In this document: positions 12,596-21,590 of the stretch, one piece after another
Layout of the letters: each line of letters begins with the position of its first letter
How positions within the stretch are numbered: position 1 is the first letter of the stretch
Source of the DNA: Candidatus Dietzia intestinipullorum
GTDB taxonomy: Bacteria > Actinomycetota > Actinomycetes > Mycobacteriales > Mycobacteriaceae
NCBI GenBank assembly: GCA_019119635.1
Contig: DWWP01000003.1
Location: 1-62,194, forward strand
Direction: 5' to 3'
DNA: 62,194 bases
Program-made: the position numbers and the translations under genes
Notes under the pieces: generated by a model
Databases searched by the model: none
Seen by the model: only the letters and a program-made list of their open reading frames with translations
Told to the model about the DNA's origin: nothing

Positions 12596-13819
12596 ATGTC
12601 GTTCATCACCGACCCGCTGATCTATTACCCCATCTCGGGGATCCTCTGGTTCTGGCACAAGATCCTCGCCTTCCTCGGCGGACTGCTCCCCTGGGTCGAG
12701 TCGCCGGATTCGAACGGCGTGATCTGGGCGCTGTCCGTGATCTTCCTGGTGGTCACGCTGCGTCTGATGCTGTTCTGGCCGGCGGCGCGGCAGATGCGGT
12801 TCTCCCGCAAGATGCAGGAGATGCAGCCGCGGATGAAGGAGCTGCAGAAGCGGTACAAGAACGACCGCGAGAAGCTGACCACCGAGACGCGCAAACTGCA
12901 GAAGGCCGAGGGCTTCAACCCGGTCCTGGGCTGCCTGCCCATGTTCATCCAGATCCCGGTGTTCCTCGGGCTGTTCCACGTGCTGCGCTCGTTCAACCGG
13001 ATGGGGACGCAGTTCAACGCGCTCGGTATGACCGCCGAGGAGACCCGGAACACCGGGAACTACGTCTTCAACGCCGACGAGGTCCAGAGCTTCCTGGACG
13101 CACGCCTGTTCGGCGCCCCGCTGTCGTCGTTCATGTCGCAGCCAGTCGAGCAGTTCCAGGCGTTCATCCAGCCGGGCGCGGTGCTCGACTTCGAGCGCTG
13201 GAACATCATCCTGGTCGCGATCCCGCTCATGATCGTCTCGGCCGTGACGACCCACGTGAACGCTCGGATTTCCCTGTCCCGCCAGTCCCCCCAGGCGGCC
13301 GCCAACCCGCAGGCCAAGATCATGAACCAGCTGATGCTGTGGGCGTTCCCCGTCGGCATCCTGGTGACCGGCGCGTTCTGGCCGATGGCCATCCTCGTGT
13401 ACATGGTGACCAATAACCTGTGGACCGCCGGCCAGCAGTACCTGCTGTTCGAGAAGATGGCCAAGGAGGACGACGAGGCCGCGCGCGTGCGCCGCGAAGA
13501 GCAGAAGGCCCTGGCGCCCAAGGTCGGCGTGAAGCCGGTCCGGCCCGGCAAGGGCCAGAACCAGGGCGCCGCGTCGTCAGCGGCGGCGGGAACGGCCGCG
13601 AAGGCCGGGGGCACCGTGACCGTCGACGACGACGAGACGACGGCAGGCGCTCCCGGGGGCGGACCTGAGCCGGGCGCCGCACCCGCACCCGGTGCGAAGC
13701 TGGCGCCGGGGGCCAAGCCCGCGCCGGGCCAGCGTCCGCAACACCCGGGCTCGGGAAAGACCAGACCCGCGCAGAAGCAGTCCGGCTCCGGGAAGAAGAA
13801 AAAGAAGAAGAAGCGCTGA
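12596..13819 (+). CDS. yidC: Membrane protein insertase YidC
   Basis: Oxa1/YidC/Alb3 insertase of 407 residues. The conserved core has a first transmembrane helix (GVIWALSVIFLVVTLRLMLF), the amphipathic coiled region KMQEMQPRMKELQKRY, the signature segment PMFIQIPVFLGLFHVLR and further helices (IILVAIPLMIVSAVTT, LWAFPVGILVTGAFWPM, AILVYMVTNNLW). From about residue 300 there is a long disordered cytosolic tail rich in Ala/Gly/Pro, with APGAKLAPGAKPAPG repeats and a terminal run of lysines, as in ribosome-contacting tails of other YidC proteins. Start ATG at 12596, 23 bp after yidD. Confidence 0.96.
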   Translation: MSFITDPLIYYPISGILWFWHKILAFLGGLLPWVESPDSNGVIWALSVIFLVVTLRLMLFWPAARQMRFSRKMQEMQPRMKELQKRYKNDREKLTTETRKLQKAEGFNPVLGCLPMFIQIPVFLGLFHVLRSFNRMGTQFNALGMTAEETRNTGNYVFNADEVQSFLDARLFGAPLSSFMSQPVEQFQAFIQPGAVLDFERWNIILVAIPLMIVSAVTTHVNARISLSRQSPQAAANPQAKIMNQLMLWAFPVGILVTGAFWPMAILVYMVTNNLWTAGQQYLLFEKMAKEDDEAARVRREEQKALAPKVGVKPVRPGKGQNQGAASSAAAGTAAKAGGTVTVDDDETTAGAPGGGPEPGAAPAPGAKLAPGAKPAPGQRPQHPGSGKTRPAQKQSGSGKKKKKKKR

Positions 13820-13844
13820 CTCCAGGGCGCCCATTCGAGACGAT

Positions 13845-13876
13845 AAGGTCCCCGATGCTCCGGCGTCGGGGGCCTT
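13845..13876 (+). terminator. Hairpin between yidC and jag
   Basis: AAGGTCCCCGATGC (13845-13858) folds against GCGTCGGGGGCCTT (13863-13876), leaving a 4-nt loop; almost every position pairs. It begins 26 bp after the yidC stop. It could end or attenuate the rpmH-yidC transcript, since jag starts only 74 bp further on. Confidence 0.55.
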
Positions 13877-13949
13877 GTCCCATACTTGGGGGAAATGGTT
13901 CCGCGTCCACGGAGGCGGAATGATCGGCGGTCGTGACGGAGGCGGGTCC

Positions 13950-14438
13950 ATGTCCAGCAAGAACATCGTGGTGTCGGAAGAGCGTCTTGTCGAGGAGGGC
14001 GAGGTCGCCGGCGACTACCTCGAGCAGCTGCTGGACATCCTCGACTTCGACGGGGACATCGACCTGGACGTCGAGGGTGATCGCGCGGTGGTGAGCATCG
14101 ACGGGAGCGACGATCTGCAGAAGCTCGTCGGTTCCGAAGGGCAGGTTCTCGATGCGGTACAGGAGCTCACCCGCCTGGCTGTGCAGAGCGTGCTCGGCGA
14201 CCGGAGCCGCCTGATGCTCGACATCGCCGGGTGGCGCGCCGCCAAGCGGGAGGCTCTGACGGAGGCCGGCCGGGTGGCTGCGCAACGGGTGTTGGAGTCC
14301 GGAGATCCGGAGGAGATGGACGCGATGACCCCGTTCGAGCGCAAGATCGTGCACGACTCGATCGCGGAGATCGACGGAGTCCGGTCGGATTCGACCGGGG
14401 CGGAGCCCCACCGGCGGGTCGTCGTTCTCCCGGAGTGA
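13950..14438 (+). CDS. jag: Jag/KhpB-type RNA-binding protein (KH and R3H)
   Basis: A 162-residue protein with an acidic N-terminus, a KH domain (GDIDLDVEGDRAVVSIDG...LVGSEGQVLDAVQELTRLAVQ) and a C-terminal R3H domain (MTPFERKIVHDSIAEI). KhpB/Jag proteins bind RNA and, in Firmicutes, influence cell elongation. The N-terminal Jag_N domain of Firmicutes is absent, as in other actinobacteria. I use the ATG at 13950 because GGAGG lies 7 nt upstream and the N-terminus then starts just before the conserved EERLVEEGEVAGDYLE. An in-frame ATG at 13920, also preceded by GGAGG, is an alternative. Confidence 0.9.
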   Translation: MSSKNIVVSEERLVEEGEVAGDYLEQLLDILDFDGDIDLDVEGDRAVVSIDGSDDLQKLVGSEGQVLDAVQELTRLAVQSVLGDRSRLMLDIAGWRAAKREALTEAGRVAAQRVLESGDPEEMDAMTPFERKIVHDSIAEIDGVRSDSTGAEPHRRVVVLPE

Positions 14439-14523
14439 TGTGCGTGGCGCGCGAGGGTGGCGCCTGACCCTCCCCGCGCGGGTCTCCGAGCCGAGTGAAT
14501 GTCAACCATGTGATTCGATGCGA

Positions 14524-15333
<810 letters not shown>

Positions 15334-15362
15334 CGCTGTCCGGGAGCGACACCGTGGATGTC

Positions 15363-15378
15363 GGTTTCACGTGAAACA
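15363..15378. promoter_or_regulatory. parS site 2
   Basis: GGTTTCACGTGAAACA matches the parS palindrome at 15 of 16 positions. It lies in the rsmG-parA interval, 74 bp upstream of parA. Confidence 0.93.
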
Positions 15379-15452
15379 CTGGCGACAGCGATCCGAGGGA
15401 TTCGCCGGGAACACGGATGCACGCAGCTACCCATGCACTTGAAAGGTGACGG

Positions 15453-16358
15453 ATGACCGACTACGAGACCCCGATTTTCGCCGCCGCACAGCAGGCGAAC
15501 GAGGTTCTCCACGGGGACGCTCCTGCGCTCCCCCGTCCCGCGGAGCCACGCATCATCACGATCGCCAACCAGAAGGGCGGCGTCGGAAAGACCACGTCCA
15601 CGGTGAACCTGGCCGCCGCCCTGGCGCTGCGGGGACTCGGAGTTCTGGTCATCGACATGGACCCTCAGGGCAATGCGAGCACGGCGCTCGGGGTCGATCA
15701 TCGGGAGGGCACCCCGTCCAGCTATGAGTTGCTGATGTGGGAATCGGCGGTCGAGGACCTGATGCAGAAGAGCCCGCACGCGGACCACCTGTTCTGCATC
15801 CCGGCGACCATCGATCTGGCCGGCTCGGAGATCGAACTCGTCGGCCTGGAACAACGTGAGCGACGGCTCGCGGAGGTCGTCATTCCCGAGGACCTGGCCT
15901 CGCTCGGGATCGACTACGTCTTTATCGACTGCCCGCCGTCGCTGGGCCTGCTCACCGTCAATGCGATGGTCGCGGCCCGGGAGGTGCTGATCCCCATCCA
16001 GTGCGAGTACTACGCCCTCGAGGGTGTGGGACAGCTGCTGCGCAACGTGGAACTGATCCAGCAGCACCTCAACCGCGGGCTCGAGATCTCCACCATCATG
16101 CTCACCATGTACGACGGGCGGACCAAGCTCGCCGAGCAGGTGGCCGGCGAGGTTCGGGAGCACTTCGGCGACGCCGTCCTGCGGACCGTGATCCCACGTA
16201 GCGTGAAGGTGTCCGAGGCTCCGGGGTACGGGATGACGATTCTCCAGTACGACGCGGGTTCGCGGGGCGCGCTCGCGTACCTCGACGCCGCCCAGGAGAT
16301 CAACAGCCGGTCGGATGGTTCGGTCGACCGTGCGCAGGAAGTGGAGGACGACCGATGA
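15453..16358 (+). CDS. parA: Chromosome partitioning ATPase ParA (Soj)
   Basis: Deviant Walker ATPase that moves ParB-parS complexes after origin duplication. The 301 residues begin with a ~30-residue lead, then [20 protein letters not shown] (deviant Walker A with two lysines), [10 protein letters not shown] (switch I) and [15 protein letters not shown] (Walker B region). GAAAGGTG lies 6 nt before the ATG. It overlaps parB by ATGA (16355-16358), so the two are translationally coupled. Confidence 0.97.
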   Translation: MTDYETPIFAAAQQANEVLHGDAPALPRPAEPRIITIANQKGGVGKTTSTVNLAAALALRGLGVLVIDMDPQGNASTALGVDHREGTPSSYELLMWESAVEDLMQKSPHADHLFCIPATIDLAGSEIELVGLEQRERRLAEVVIPEDLASLGIDYVFIDCPPSLGLLTVNAMVAAREVLIPIQCEYYALEGVGQLLRNVELIQQHLNRGLEISTIMLTMYDGRTKLAEQVAGEVREHFGDAVLRTVIPRSVKVSEAPGYGMTILQYDAGSRGALAYLDAAQEINSRSDGSVDRAQEVEDDR

Positions 16359-17512
16359 GTCAGCAACGCAGAGGTGGCCTCGGGCGGGGCCTGGCGGCTC
16401 TGATCCCGACGGGCCCCGAGGACGGCCCGACCCTCGGCGACGATGCCGCCGACCTGATCCTGGGCCCCCGGGGCGACGGGCCACGTACCACTCCCCCGCG
16501 ATCCCGGAGGTCTTCCGGTGAGGGAGACGAGCAGCGTGACGGCGCAGCCGCCGGGGCCGGCCGGGTCGCCGAGCCCGCAACTCACCCCGAGGGCGAGGAG
16601 CCGGGAGCCGCTTCGGATGCTGTTTCACGTGAAACGGCCCCCGCCGATGAGACTGTTTCACGTGAAACCACGTCGTTGGTGGACCCCGGGGCGGTGTACC
16701 GGGAGATCAGCCCCGCCGAGATCGAGCCGAACCCCAAGCAGCCCCGGACACAGTTCGACGAAGAAGCCCTGGCCGAGCTGACCCACTCGGTCAAGGAGTT
16801 CGGCCTCCTCCAGCCGATCGTCGTCCGGGAGATGGCCCCCGGGCGCTACCAGCTGATCATGGGCGAGCGTCGTTGGCGGGCCAGCCAGCAGGCGGCGCTG
16901 GACAGCATTCCCGCCATCGTCCGCCAGACCGAGGACCAGGATCTCCTCCGGGACGCCCTGCTGGAGAATATCCATCGGGTCCAGCTCAACCCGCTCGAGG
17001 AGGCGGCGGCCTACCAGCAGCTTCTCGACGAGTTCGACGTGACACAGTCTCAGCTCGCGGCCCGGATCGGCAGGTCCAGGCCGGCGATCACCAACAGCAT
17101 CCGGCTCCTGCATCTGCCCACCGCGGTGCAGCGCCGGGTCGCGGCGGGCGTCCTCTCGGCCGGACACGCGCGCGCTGTACTCGGCCTGGAGACGGGGGTC
17201 GCGGCCCAGGACGACCTGGCCGCGAGAATCGTCGCCGAGGGGCTGTCCGTCCGCGCCACGGAAGAGATAGTGACGCTGGCCAACCGGGGCACCGGTGACG
17301 AGAAGAGCCGGCCCGCACCACAGCCCAAGGGGCGTCCCCGCGACCCCGAGCTGGATGCGGCGGCGGGACGGCTGTCCGATCGGTTCGAGACCTCGGTGTC
17401 GGTGACCATGGGACGACGGAAGGGCCGGATCACGATCGACGTGGGCGATACCGAGGATCTCCACAGGGTGCTCGCTCTGCTCGAGGGTGGGAACCCCGGC
17501 CCCCGACCATGA
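16355..17512 (+). CDS. parB: Chromosome partitioning protein ParB
   Basis: CTPase and parS-binding protein that nucleates the origin segregation complex. The 385 residues comprise a disordered N-terminus (~1-115), the ParB/Srx CTP-binding domain ([53 protein letters not shown]), a helix-turn-helix ([23 protein letters not shown]) and a C-terminal dimerisation domain. Two parS sites lie within the N-terminal coding part and make the protein read VSRET twice (near residues 90 and 101). It overlaps parA by 4 bp and the next gene by 4 bp (ATGA). Confidence 0.97.
   Translation: MSQQRRGGLGRGLAALIPTGPEDGPTLGDDAADLILGPRGDGPRTTPPRSRRSSGEGDEQRDGAAAGAGRVAEPATHPEGEEPGAASDAVSRETAPADETVSRETTSLVDPGAVYREISPAEIEPNPKQPRTQFDEEALAELTHSVKEFGLLQPIVVREMAPGRYQLIMGERRWRASQQAALDSIPAIVRQTEDQDLLRDALLENIHRVQLNPLEEAAAYQQLLDEFDVTQSQLAARIGRSRPAITNSIRLLHLPTAVQRRVAAGVLSAGHARAVLGLETGVAAQDDLAARIVAEGLSVRATEEIVTLANRGTGDEKSRPAPQPKGRPRDPELDAAAGRLSDRFETSVSVTMGRRKGRITIDVGDTEDLHRVLALLEGGNPGPRP
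16621..16636. promoter_or_regulatory. parS site 3, inside parB
   Basis: TGTTTCACGTGAAACG, 15 of 16 positions of the parS consensus, lies in frame within the disordered N-terminal part of parB and is translated as part of AVSRETA. Confidence 0.93.
16654..16669. promoter_or_regulatory. parS site 4, inside parB
   Basis: TGTTTCACGTGAAACC, 15 of 16 positions of the consensus, lies 33 bp after site 3 (11 codons, so the same frame and nearly the same helical face) and is translated as TVSRETT. Confidence 0.93.
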
Positions 17513-18189
17513 CGAACATCCGGCCTCTGGATCTGGACTCGGTGGACCAGCTCGGGCCCCGGGCCCGGACGTGCGTCTACTGGCAGACCGATGGCCGGGG
17601 CGACGAGCCGACTGCGGCGGTGGGCGATCCCGAGTTCGAGAAGGAAGCCTGGATCTCGCGCGTCTCGCTGGAATGGGGCGTGTGCGGGCAGCACGCCACG
17701 TTCGAGCAGCGCCCGGCCGGAGCCGCCGTCTACGCACCGCCGGCGATGGTGCCGCGTGCCGAGTGCTTCCCGACCTCCCCCGTCGGATCTGACGCGATTC
17801 TGCTCGCCGGATTGACCGAGGAGCAGGGCGCCCCGGCGGGGCTCGGGACAGCCTTGCTCGCCGAGGTGGTGGCCGACCTGCGCAGCCGCGGAGTCAAGGC
17901 GATCGAGGCGTTCGGCGTGACGTCCGGGGACCCCGGGCCCATTAAGTCACGTGACGGCTGCGGGTCGGACTCGTGCGTGCCGGCGGCGACGTTCCTCATC
18001 GAACACGGATTCACCGTGGTGGCCGAGCACGAGACGCATCCGCGACTCCGGCTCGATATCGACAGCGACCATCTGTGGAAGGCAGACGTCGAGCGCGCAC
18101 TCGATCAGCTCTTCGCGGAGCACGGATTCGCGACCCGGCGCGTCGGGGAGCTGTCCGGGGCGACCGCGCTGGGCCGCCCCCCGGACTGA
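17509..18189 (+). CDS. GNAT-like acetyltransferase family protein (Rv3916c-like)
   Basis: A 226-residue protein whose ATG overlaps the parB stop (ATGA). The central part has the GNAT layout: after [34 protein letters not shown], which resembles the acetyl-CoA-binding loop and following helix, comes a strand ([11 protein letters not shown]) and a late [21 protein letters not shown], the usual last GNAT motif. A cysteine pair occurs in [12 protein letters not shown]. Homologues follow parB in mycobacteria. The substrate is unknown; coupling to parAB may reflect expression only. Confidence 0.8.
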   Translation: MTNIRPLDLDSVDQLGPRARTCVYWQTDGRGDEPTAAVGDPEFEKEAWISRVSLEWGVCGQHATFEQRPAGAAVYAPPAMVPRAECFPTSPVGSDAILLAGLTEEQGAPAGLGTALLAEVVADLRSRGVKAIEAFGVTSGDPGPIKSRDGCGSDSCVPAATFLIEHGFTVVAEHETHPRLRLDIDSDHLWKADVERALDQLFAEHGFATRRVGELSGATALGRPPD

Positions 18190-18193
18190 GCCG

Positions 18194-19384
18194 TCAGTCC
18201 CGCTGCCGCTGCTCGTAGTCGATCAGTTCGTTGACGGACAGGGACCCGGTCGGGTGCTTGTCGTCGTCGAGGAGGTAGAGGCGCTTGACGCCCACGAGGA
18301 TCGAATCGATGATCGTGTCCTGTGCGCTCCGGTCCCCCAGGATCCGGAGGTCCCCGGAGTTGTTGGCGTAGCCGAGCACCAGCTGGACCGACGGCATCCG
18401 GGTCATCCGCAGGAGCGGCCAGCTGCGGCCGTGTGTGCGGCAGTCGCGCAGCTCGGTCCGGCTGACGATCTCGCGCTGGATGAAGCCCGACAGTGCCTCG
18501 CCGAGCATGGACTCCGACCCGAGCGAGTTCCCGAAGTAGAACGTCGCGATGCCGTTCCCCACGGGATTGGGGTGCCGGTCCAGGCGCAGGGAGATCATGA
18601 GGTCCGCGTTGAACGCGTTGGCGATCTCGGCGCGCTCGGGGTCCGTCGGGATCATGGCCTCGGGGCGGGACAGGAATACCTCCACACCCGCCTGGTTCAT
18701 GCGGGCGGACAACCGCTGGGTGATGTCCCAGAGGAGCTCGGCGTCGGTGAACGTCCCGGACGCGGTCTCGATACGGATCGGGTTCTCCGAGCCGCTGGGG
18801 CCCGGGTCGAGCACGATTCGCTTGCCGGCCAGCATGGGGCCGGACGTGCGGACGCGCTCTTTCTCGACCAGCGAGGACACGTCACCCCCCGCGAACAGGG
18901 TGGAGAAGCGGCCGAGGGTGTCGAGCGTCTCCGCCTCGACCACTCCGTCGGCGGTGAGACCGCAGTCGCGCTGGAACTCGGTGACGGCGGCGTGGGTGAC
19001 CCCGGCGAAGGTCCCGTCGACGATGCCGGCGTAGAAGCCCAGTTCGCCCAGGCGACGCTGGAGCTGGGCGACGTCGTCCCCGGCGAGCGGGCTCGAGACG
19101 ATGTAACTGAGATCCCGCGTGCCCAGGACGTAGCTGGCGTCATCGAGGGCGGACTGGGTGGCAGGACCCACGATGCCGTCGGAGATGAGCCCACGGGCCT
19201 GCTGGAAGGCCAGAACGGCCGCTTCCAGGTCGGCGTCGAACACGGCGTCGGTGCGGGCGAGGACGGATCCCGTCTCCGGTTCTGTCACGCCCACCGAGTC
19301 GATGTCGTGCAGGAGGCCCATCCCCGCGAGGGTCGCGCGGATCGCGGCCACCTCCGTCCCCCGATCCCCCCGTCGCCATGCCAT
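18194..19384 (-). CDS. cwlM: CwlM-like amidase-fold regulator of peptidoglycan synthesis
   Basis: A 396-residue protein with two peptidoglycan-binding repeats (about residues 1-80 and 95-160) and an N-acetylmuramoyl-L-alanine-amidase (Amidase_3) fold (about 188-375). It has no signal peptide, so it should be cytosolic. In mycobacteria CwlM is an essential, PknB-phosphorylated activator of MurA rather than an amidase. Here the zinc ligands look lost: the usual DPGHGG reads DPGPSG (193-198) and the usual SIHxN reads SLRLD (265-269). GGAGG lies 6 nt before the ATG. It converges with the parAB gene set and follows trxA on the same strand. Confidence 0.9.
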   Translation of the reverse strand: MAWRRGDRGTEVAAIRATLAGMGLLHDIDSVGVTEPETGSVLARTDAVFDADLEAAVLAFQQARGLISDGIVGPATQSALDDASYVLGTRDLSYIVSSPLAGDDVAQLQRRLGELGFYAGIVDGTFAGVTHAAVTEFQRDCGLTADGVVEAETLDTLGRFSTLFAGGDVSSLVEKERVRTSGPMLAGKRIVLDPGPSGSENPIRIETASGTFTDAELLWDITQRLSARMNQAGVEVFLSRPEAMIPTDPERAEIANAFNADLMISLRLDRHPNPVGNGIATFYFGNSLGSESMLGEALSGFIQREIVSRTELRDCRTHGRSWPLLRMTRMPSVQLVLGYANNSGDLRILGDRSAQDTIIDSILVGVKRLYLLDDDKHPTGSLSVNELIDYEQRQRD

Positions 19385-19459
19385 GCGCTTCCTCCGTGTT
19401 CCTGCGTGTTCCGGTCGGTGATCCAGCTACCCGAATCTACCGCGAGCGGGCGCGCCGTA

Positions 19460-19491
19460 CCCCCGGCCACACCCGTCGGGTGCGCCGGGGG
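19460..19491 (-). terminator. Hairpin after trxA
   Basis: CCCCCGGC (19460-19467) pairs with GCCGGGGG (19484-19491), with an inner CACCC/GGGTG helix. It starts 9 bp beyond the trxA stop on the minus strand and lies upstream of cwlM, so it may separate trxBA transcription from cwlM. Confidence 0.5.
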
Positions 19492-19500
19492 CGGCGGTCG

Positions 19501-19842
19501 TCAGAGGATATCGGAGAGTTCGGTGCGCAGCGCGGACTTGGACTTCGCGCCGGTGAGCCGCTGGACGGGCTTTCCCTCGGAGAACAGCAGCAGCGCCGGG
19601 ATGGCGGTGATCTGGTATTCGGCGGCGAGTTCCTGGTTGGCCTCGACGTCGACCTTGGCCACGGTCAGCTTGTCGGACTCCGAGGCGGCGAGCTCGTCCA
19701 GGACGGGCGCCATCATGGTGCAGGGGCGGCACCAGGTCGCCCAGAAGTCCACGAGTACGGGCTTCGAGCCGCTCGCCTCGATGACGGCGGAGGCGAAGTC
19801 GTCCTCCGAGACGTCGACGATGTTGGGGGTGTCGGGTGCCAT
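19501..19842 (-). CDS. trxA: Thioredoxin
   Basis: A 113-residue thioredoxin that reduces protein disulfides with electrons from the adjacent TrxB. The fold markers are present: VLVDFWATWC, the cis-Pro region ITAIPALLLF and the C-terminal helix. The active site reads WCRPC (residues 37-41) instead of the usual WCGPC; an Arg between the cysteines is uncommon and can shift redox potential or substrate choice. I chose the ATG at 19842, which follows AGGAAGGA by 5 nt. The gene is 47 bp after trxB. Confidence 0.96.
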   Translation of the reverse strand: MAPDTPNIVDVSEDDFASAVIEASGSKPVLVDFWATWCRPCTMMAPVLDELAASESDKLTVAKVDVEANQELAAEYQITAIPALLLFSEGKPVQRLTGAKSKSALRTELSDIL

Positions 19843-19889
19843 GGATCGTCCTTCCTGGGGTGCTGGCCGGTGGGTGACCGACCGGGGTG

Positions 19890-20822
19890 TCAGACCTGCT
19901 CGGCGAGCCAGCGCTCGGCGTCGATCGACGCCGAGCAGCCGGAGCCCGCGGCGGTGATGGCCTGGCGGTAGCGGTGGTCCACGAGGTCGCCGCACGCGAA
20001 GACGCCGGGGACCGAGGTCGCGGTGGTCTGGCCTGTGAGGATGTACCCCTCGTCGTCGACCTCGAGCTGGTCGCGGACGAGTTCCGAGCGGGGGTCGTGG
20101 CCGATGGCGACGAACATCGCGGAGGCCTCGAGCTCGGAGGTCTCGCCGGTGACGGTGTCCCGCAGGCGCAGCTTCTCGACCGAGCCGGTGCTGCCGGAGA
20201 GGACCTCGTCGACGGTCGAGTTGAGGACAAACGAGATCTTCTCGTTGGCCTTGGCGCGGTCGAGCATGATCCGGGAGGCTCGGAACTCCTCGCGGCGGTG
20301 CACGATCGTCACCGAGGAGCCGAACTTGGTGAGGAAGGTGGCCTCCTCCATCGCGGAGTCCCCGCCCCCGACGACGACGATGGGCTTGTCCTTGAAGAAG
20401 AAGCCGTCGCAGGTGGCGCACGAGCTCACCCCGCGTCCGAGGAACTCCTGCTCGCCCGGGACACCCAGGTAGCGCGCGGCCGCGCCCGTCGCGAGGATCA
20501 CGGCGCGGGCGCGGTGCTCCTCCTCGCCCACGCGGACGATCTTGACGTCGCCGGACAGCTCCATCGAGGTGACGTCCTCCATGCGGAGATCGGCACCGAA
20601 CCGCTCGGCCTGCTCCCGCATCTGCAGCATGAGGTCGGGACCCATCATGCCCTCGGCGAAACCGGGGAAGTTCTCCACGTCGGTGGTGGTCATGAGCGCG
20701 CCGCCGAACTGCGAGCCCTCGAACACGAGTGGCGTCAACTCCGCACGGGCCGAGTAGATGGCGGCGGTGTAGCCGGCCGGGCCGGATCCGACGATGATGA
20801 CGTCATGGACGGTGTCGCTCAT
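19890..20822 (-). CDS. trxB: Thioredoxin-disulfide reductase
   Basis: NADPH-dependent flavoenzyme that recycles thioredoxin. The 310 residues show the FAD-binding [16 protein letters not shown], the redox-active CATC, the NADPH-binding [13 protein letters not shown] with HRREEFRAS, and the C-terminal [22 protein letters not shown]. The ATG is preceded by AAGGAG. It lies between sigM and trxA on the same strand, matching the sigM-trxB-trxC order of mycobacteria but without the anti-sigma gene between. Confidence 0.97.
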   Translation of the reverse strand: MSDTVHDVIIVGSGPAGYTAAIYSARAELTPLVFEGSQFGGALMTTTDVENFPGFAEGMMGPDLMLQMREQAERFGADLRMEDVTSMELSGDVKIVRVGEEEHRARAVILATGAAARYLGVPGEQEFLGRGVSSCATCDGFFFKDKPIVVVGGGDSAMEEATFLTKFGSSVTIVHRREEFRASRIMLDRAKANEKISFVLNSTVDEVLSGSTGSVEKLRLRDTVTGETSELEASAMFVAIGHDPRSELVRDQLEVDDEGYILTGQTTATSVPGVFACGDLVDHRYRQAITAAGSGCSASIDAERWLAEQV

Positions 20823-20909
20823 GGGTGCGGAAGCTCCTTAGCGGGGGCGGCGGGTGCTGGGTTCTACTATGGCGACAACACCCGGCGGGGCGGCGTTGTT
20901 CCCGGCGGT

Positions 20910-20929
20910 GCCCGGCCGCACACCCGGGC
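20910..20929 (-). terminator. Small hairpin after sigM
   Basis: GCCCGG (20910-20915) and CCGGGC (20924-20929) form a short stem directly after the sigM stop (20934) on the minus strand. The 111-bp gap to trxB holds no gene. Weak evidence for termination. Confidence 0.25.
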
Positions 20930-20933
20930 GGGG

Positions 20934-21527
20934 TCAGCCGGCCAGGCTGACGCCCTCGAGCAGGGTCGCGAGTTTGGCCCGGCCCCGCGAGCAGCGGCTC
21001 TTGATGGTGCCCGGGGGCACGTTGAGCAGCAGGCACGCCTCGGCGACGGAGCAGCGCAGCATGTCGATCACCACGACGGCGTCCCGTTGCTCCACGGGGA
21101 GCTCGGCGAGGGCGTCGGCGACGATGATCGCGTAGGCGGGGTCCTGGTGGAAATGGTTCCGTAGTGACACGCGTTCGTGGAGTGCGGGAGTGAGTTCTGT
21201 GTGGGTGCGGATCCGTTGGGCCCGCATCTTGTCCAGGCAGGCGTTGACCACGATCCGGTAGAGCCAGCCCCGGACGGGGCACTCGTGCCGGAACGTGTGG
21301 GCCTTGCCGTAGGCGGAGACGAGCCCTTCCTGCAGGGCCTCGGCGGCGTCGTCCCGGTTGAAGGACGTCCTGATGGCGAGCCGCCACAGGTAGTCGTAGT
21401 GCCGGCGGACCAGCGCGGAGAACGCGTCCGGGTCACCCGCGACGTGGGCGTCGAGGAGCTCGACATCCGACAGCGGGGACTCGGCGGTGAGGGCCGTCCG
21501 GGCGGGTGCTGTGGGGCTCGGGGTCAC
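20934..21527 (-). CDS. sigM: ECF sigma factor SigM
   Basis: Extracytoplasmic-function sigma factor of 197 residues from the GTG at 21527. Region 2 (AFSALVRRHYDYLWRLAIRTSFN...DDAAEALQEGLVSAY) and region 4 (LAELPVEQRDAVVVIDMLRCSVAEACLLLNVPPGTIKSRCSRGRAKL) are both clear. This start is preferred over the GTG at 21536 because a -10 box TAGCGT (21535-21540) lies exactly 7 nt upstream, implying a leaderless transcript. Position next to trxB/trxA matches M. tuberculosis sigM (Rv3911). The anti-sigma gene usually found after sigM is not here. Confidence 0.9.
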   Translation of the reverse strand: MTPSPTAPARTALTAESPLSDVELLDAHVAGDPDAFSALVRRHYDYLWRLAIRTSFNRDDAAEALQEGLVSAYGKAHTFRHECPVRGWLYRIVVNACLDKMRAQRIRTHTELTPALHERVSLRNHFHQDPAYAIIVADALAELPVEQRDAVVVIDMLRCSVAEACLLLNVPPGTIKSRCSRGRAKLATLLEGVSLAG

Positions 21528-21534
21528 GGCGATC

Positions 21535-21540
21535 ACGCTA
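21535..21540 (-). promoter_or_regulatory. -10 box of leaderless sigM promoter
   Basis: TAGCGT on the minus strand, 7 nt before the GTG at 21527. Confidence 0.5.
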
Positions 21541-21590
21541 ACCCGACACGCCCGCCCGTGGGGGCGTCACGTCGGGCGGCGCGAGCGCGG

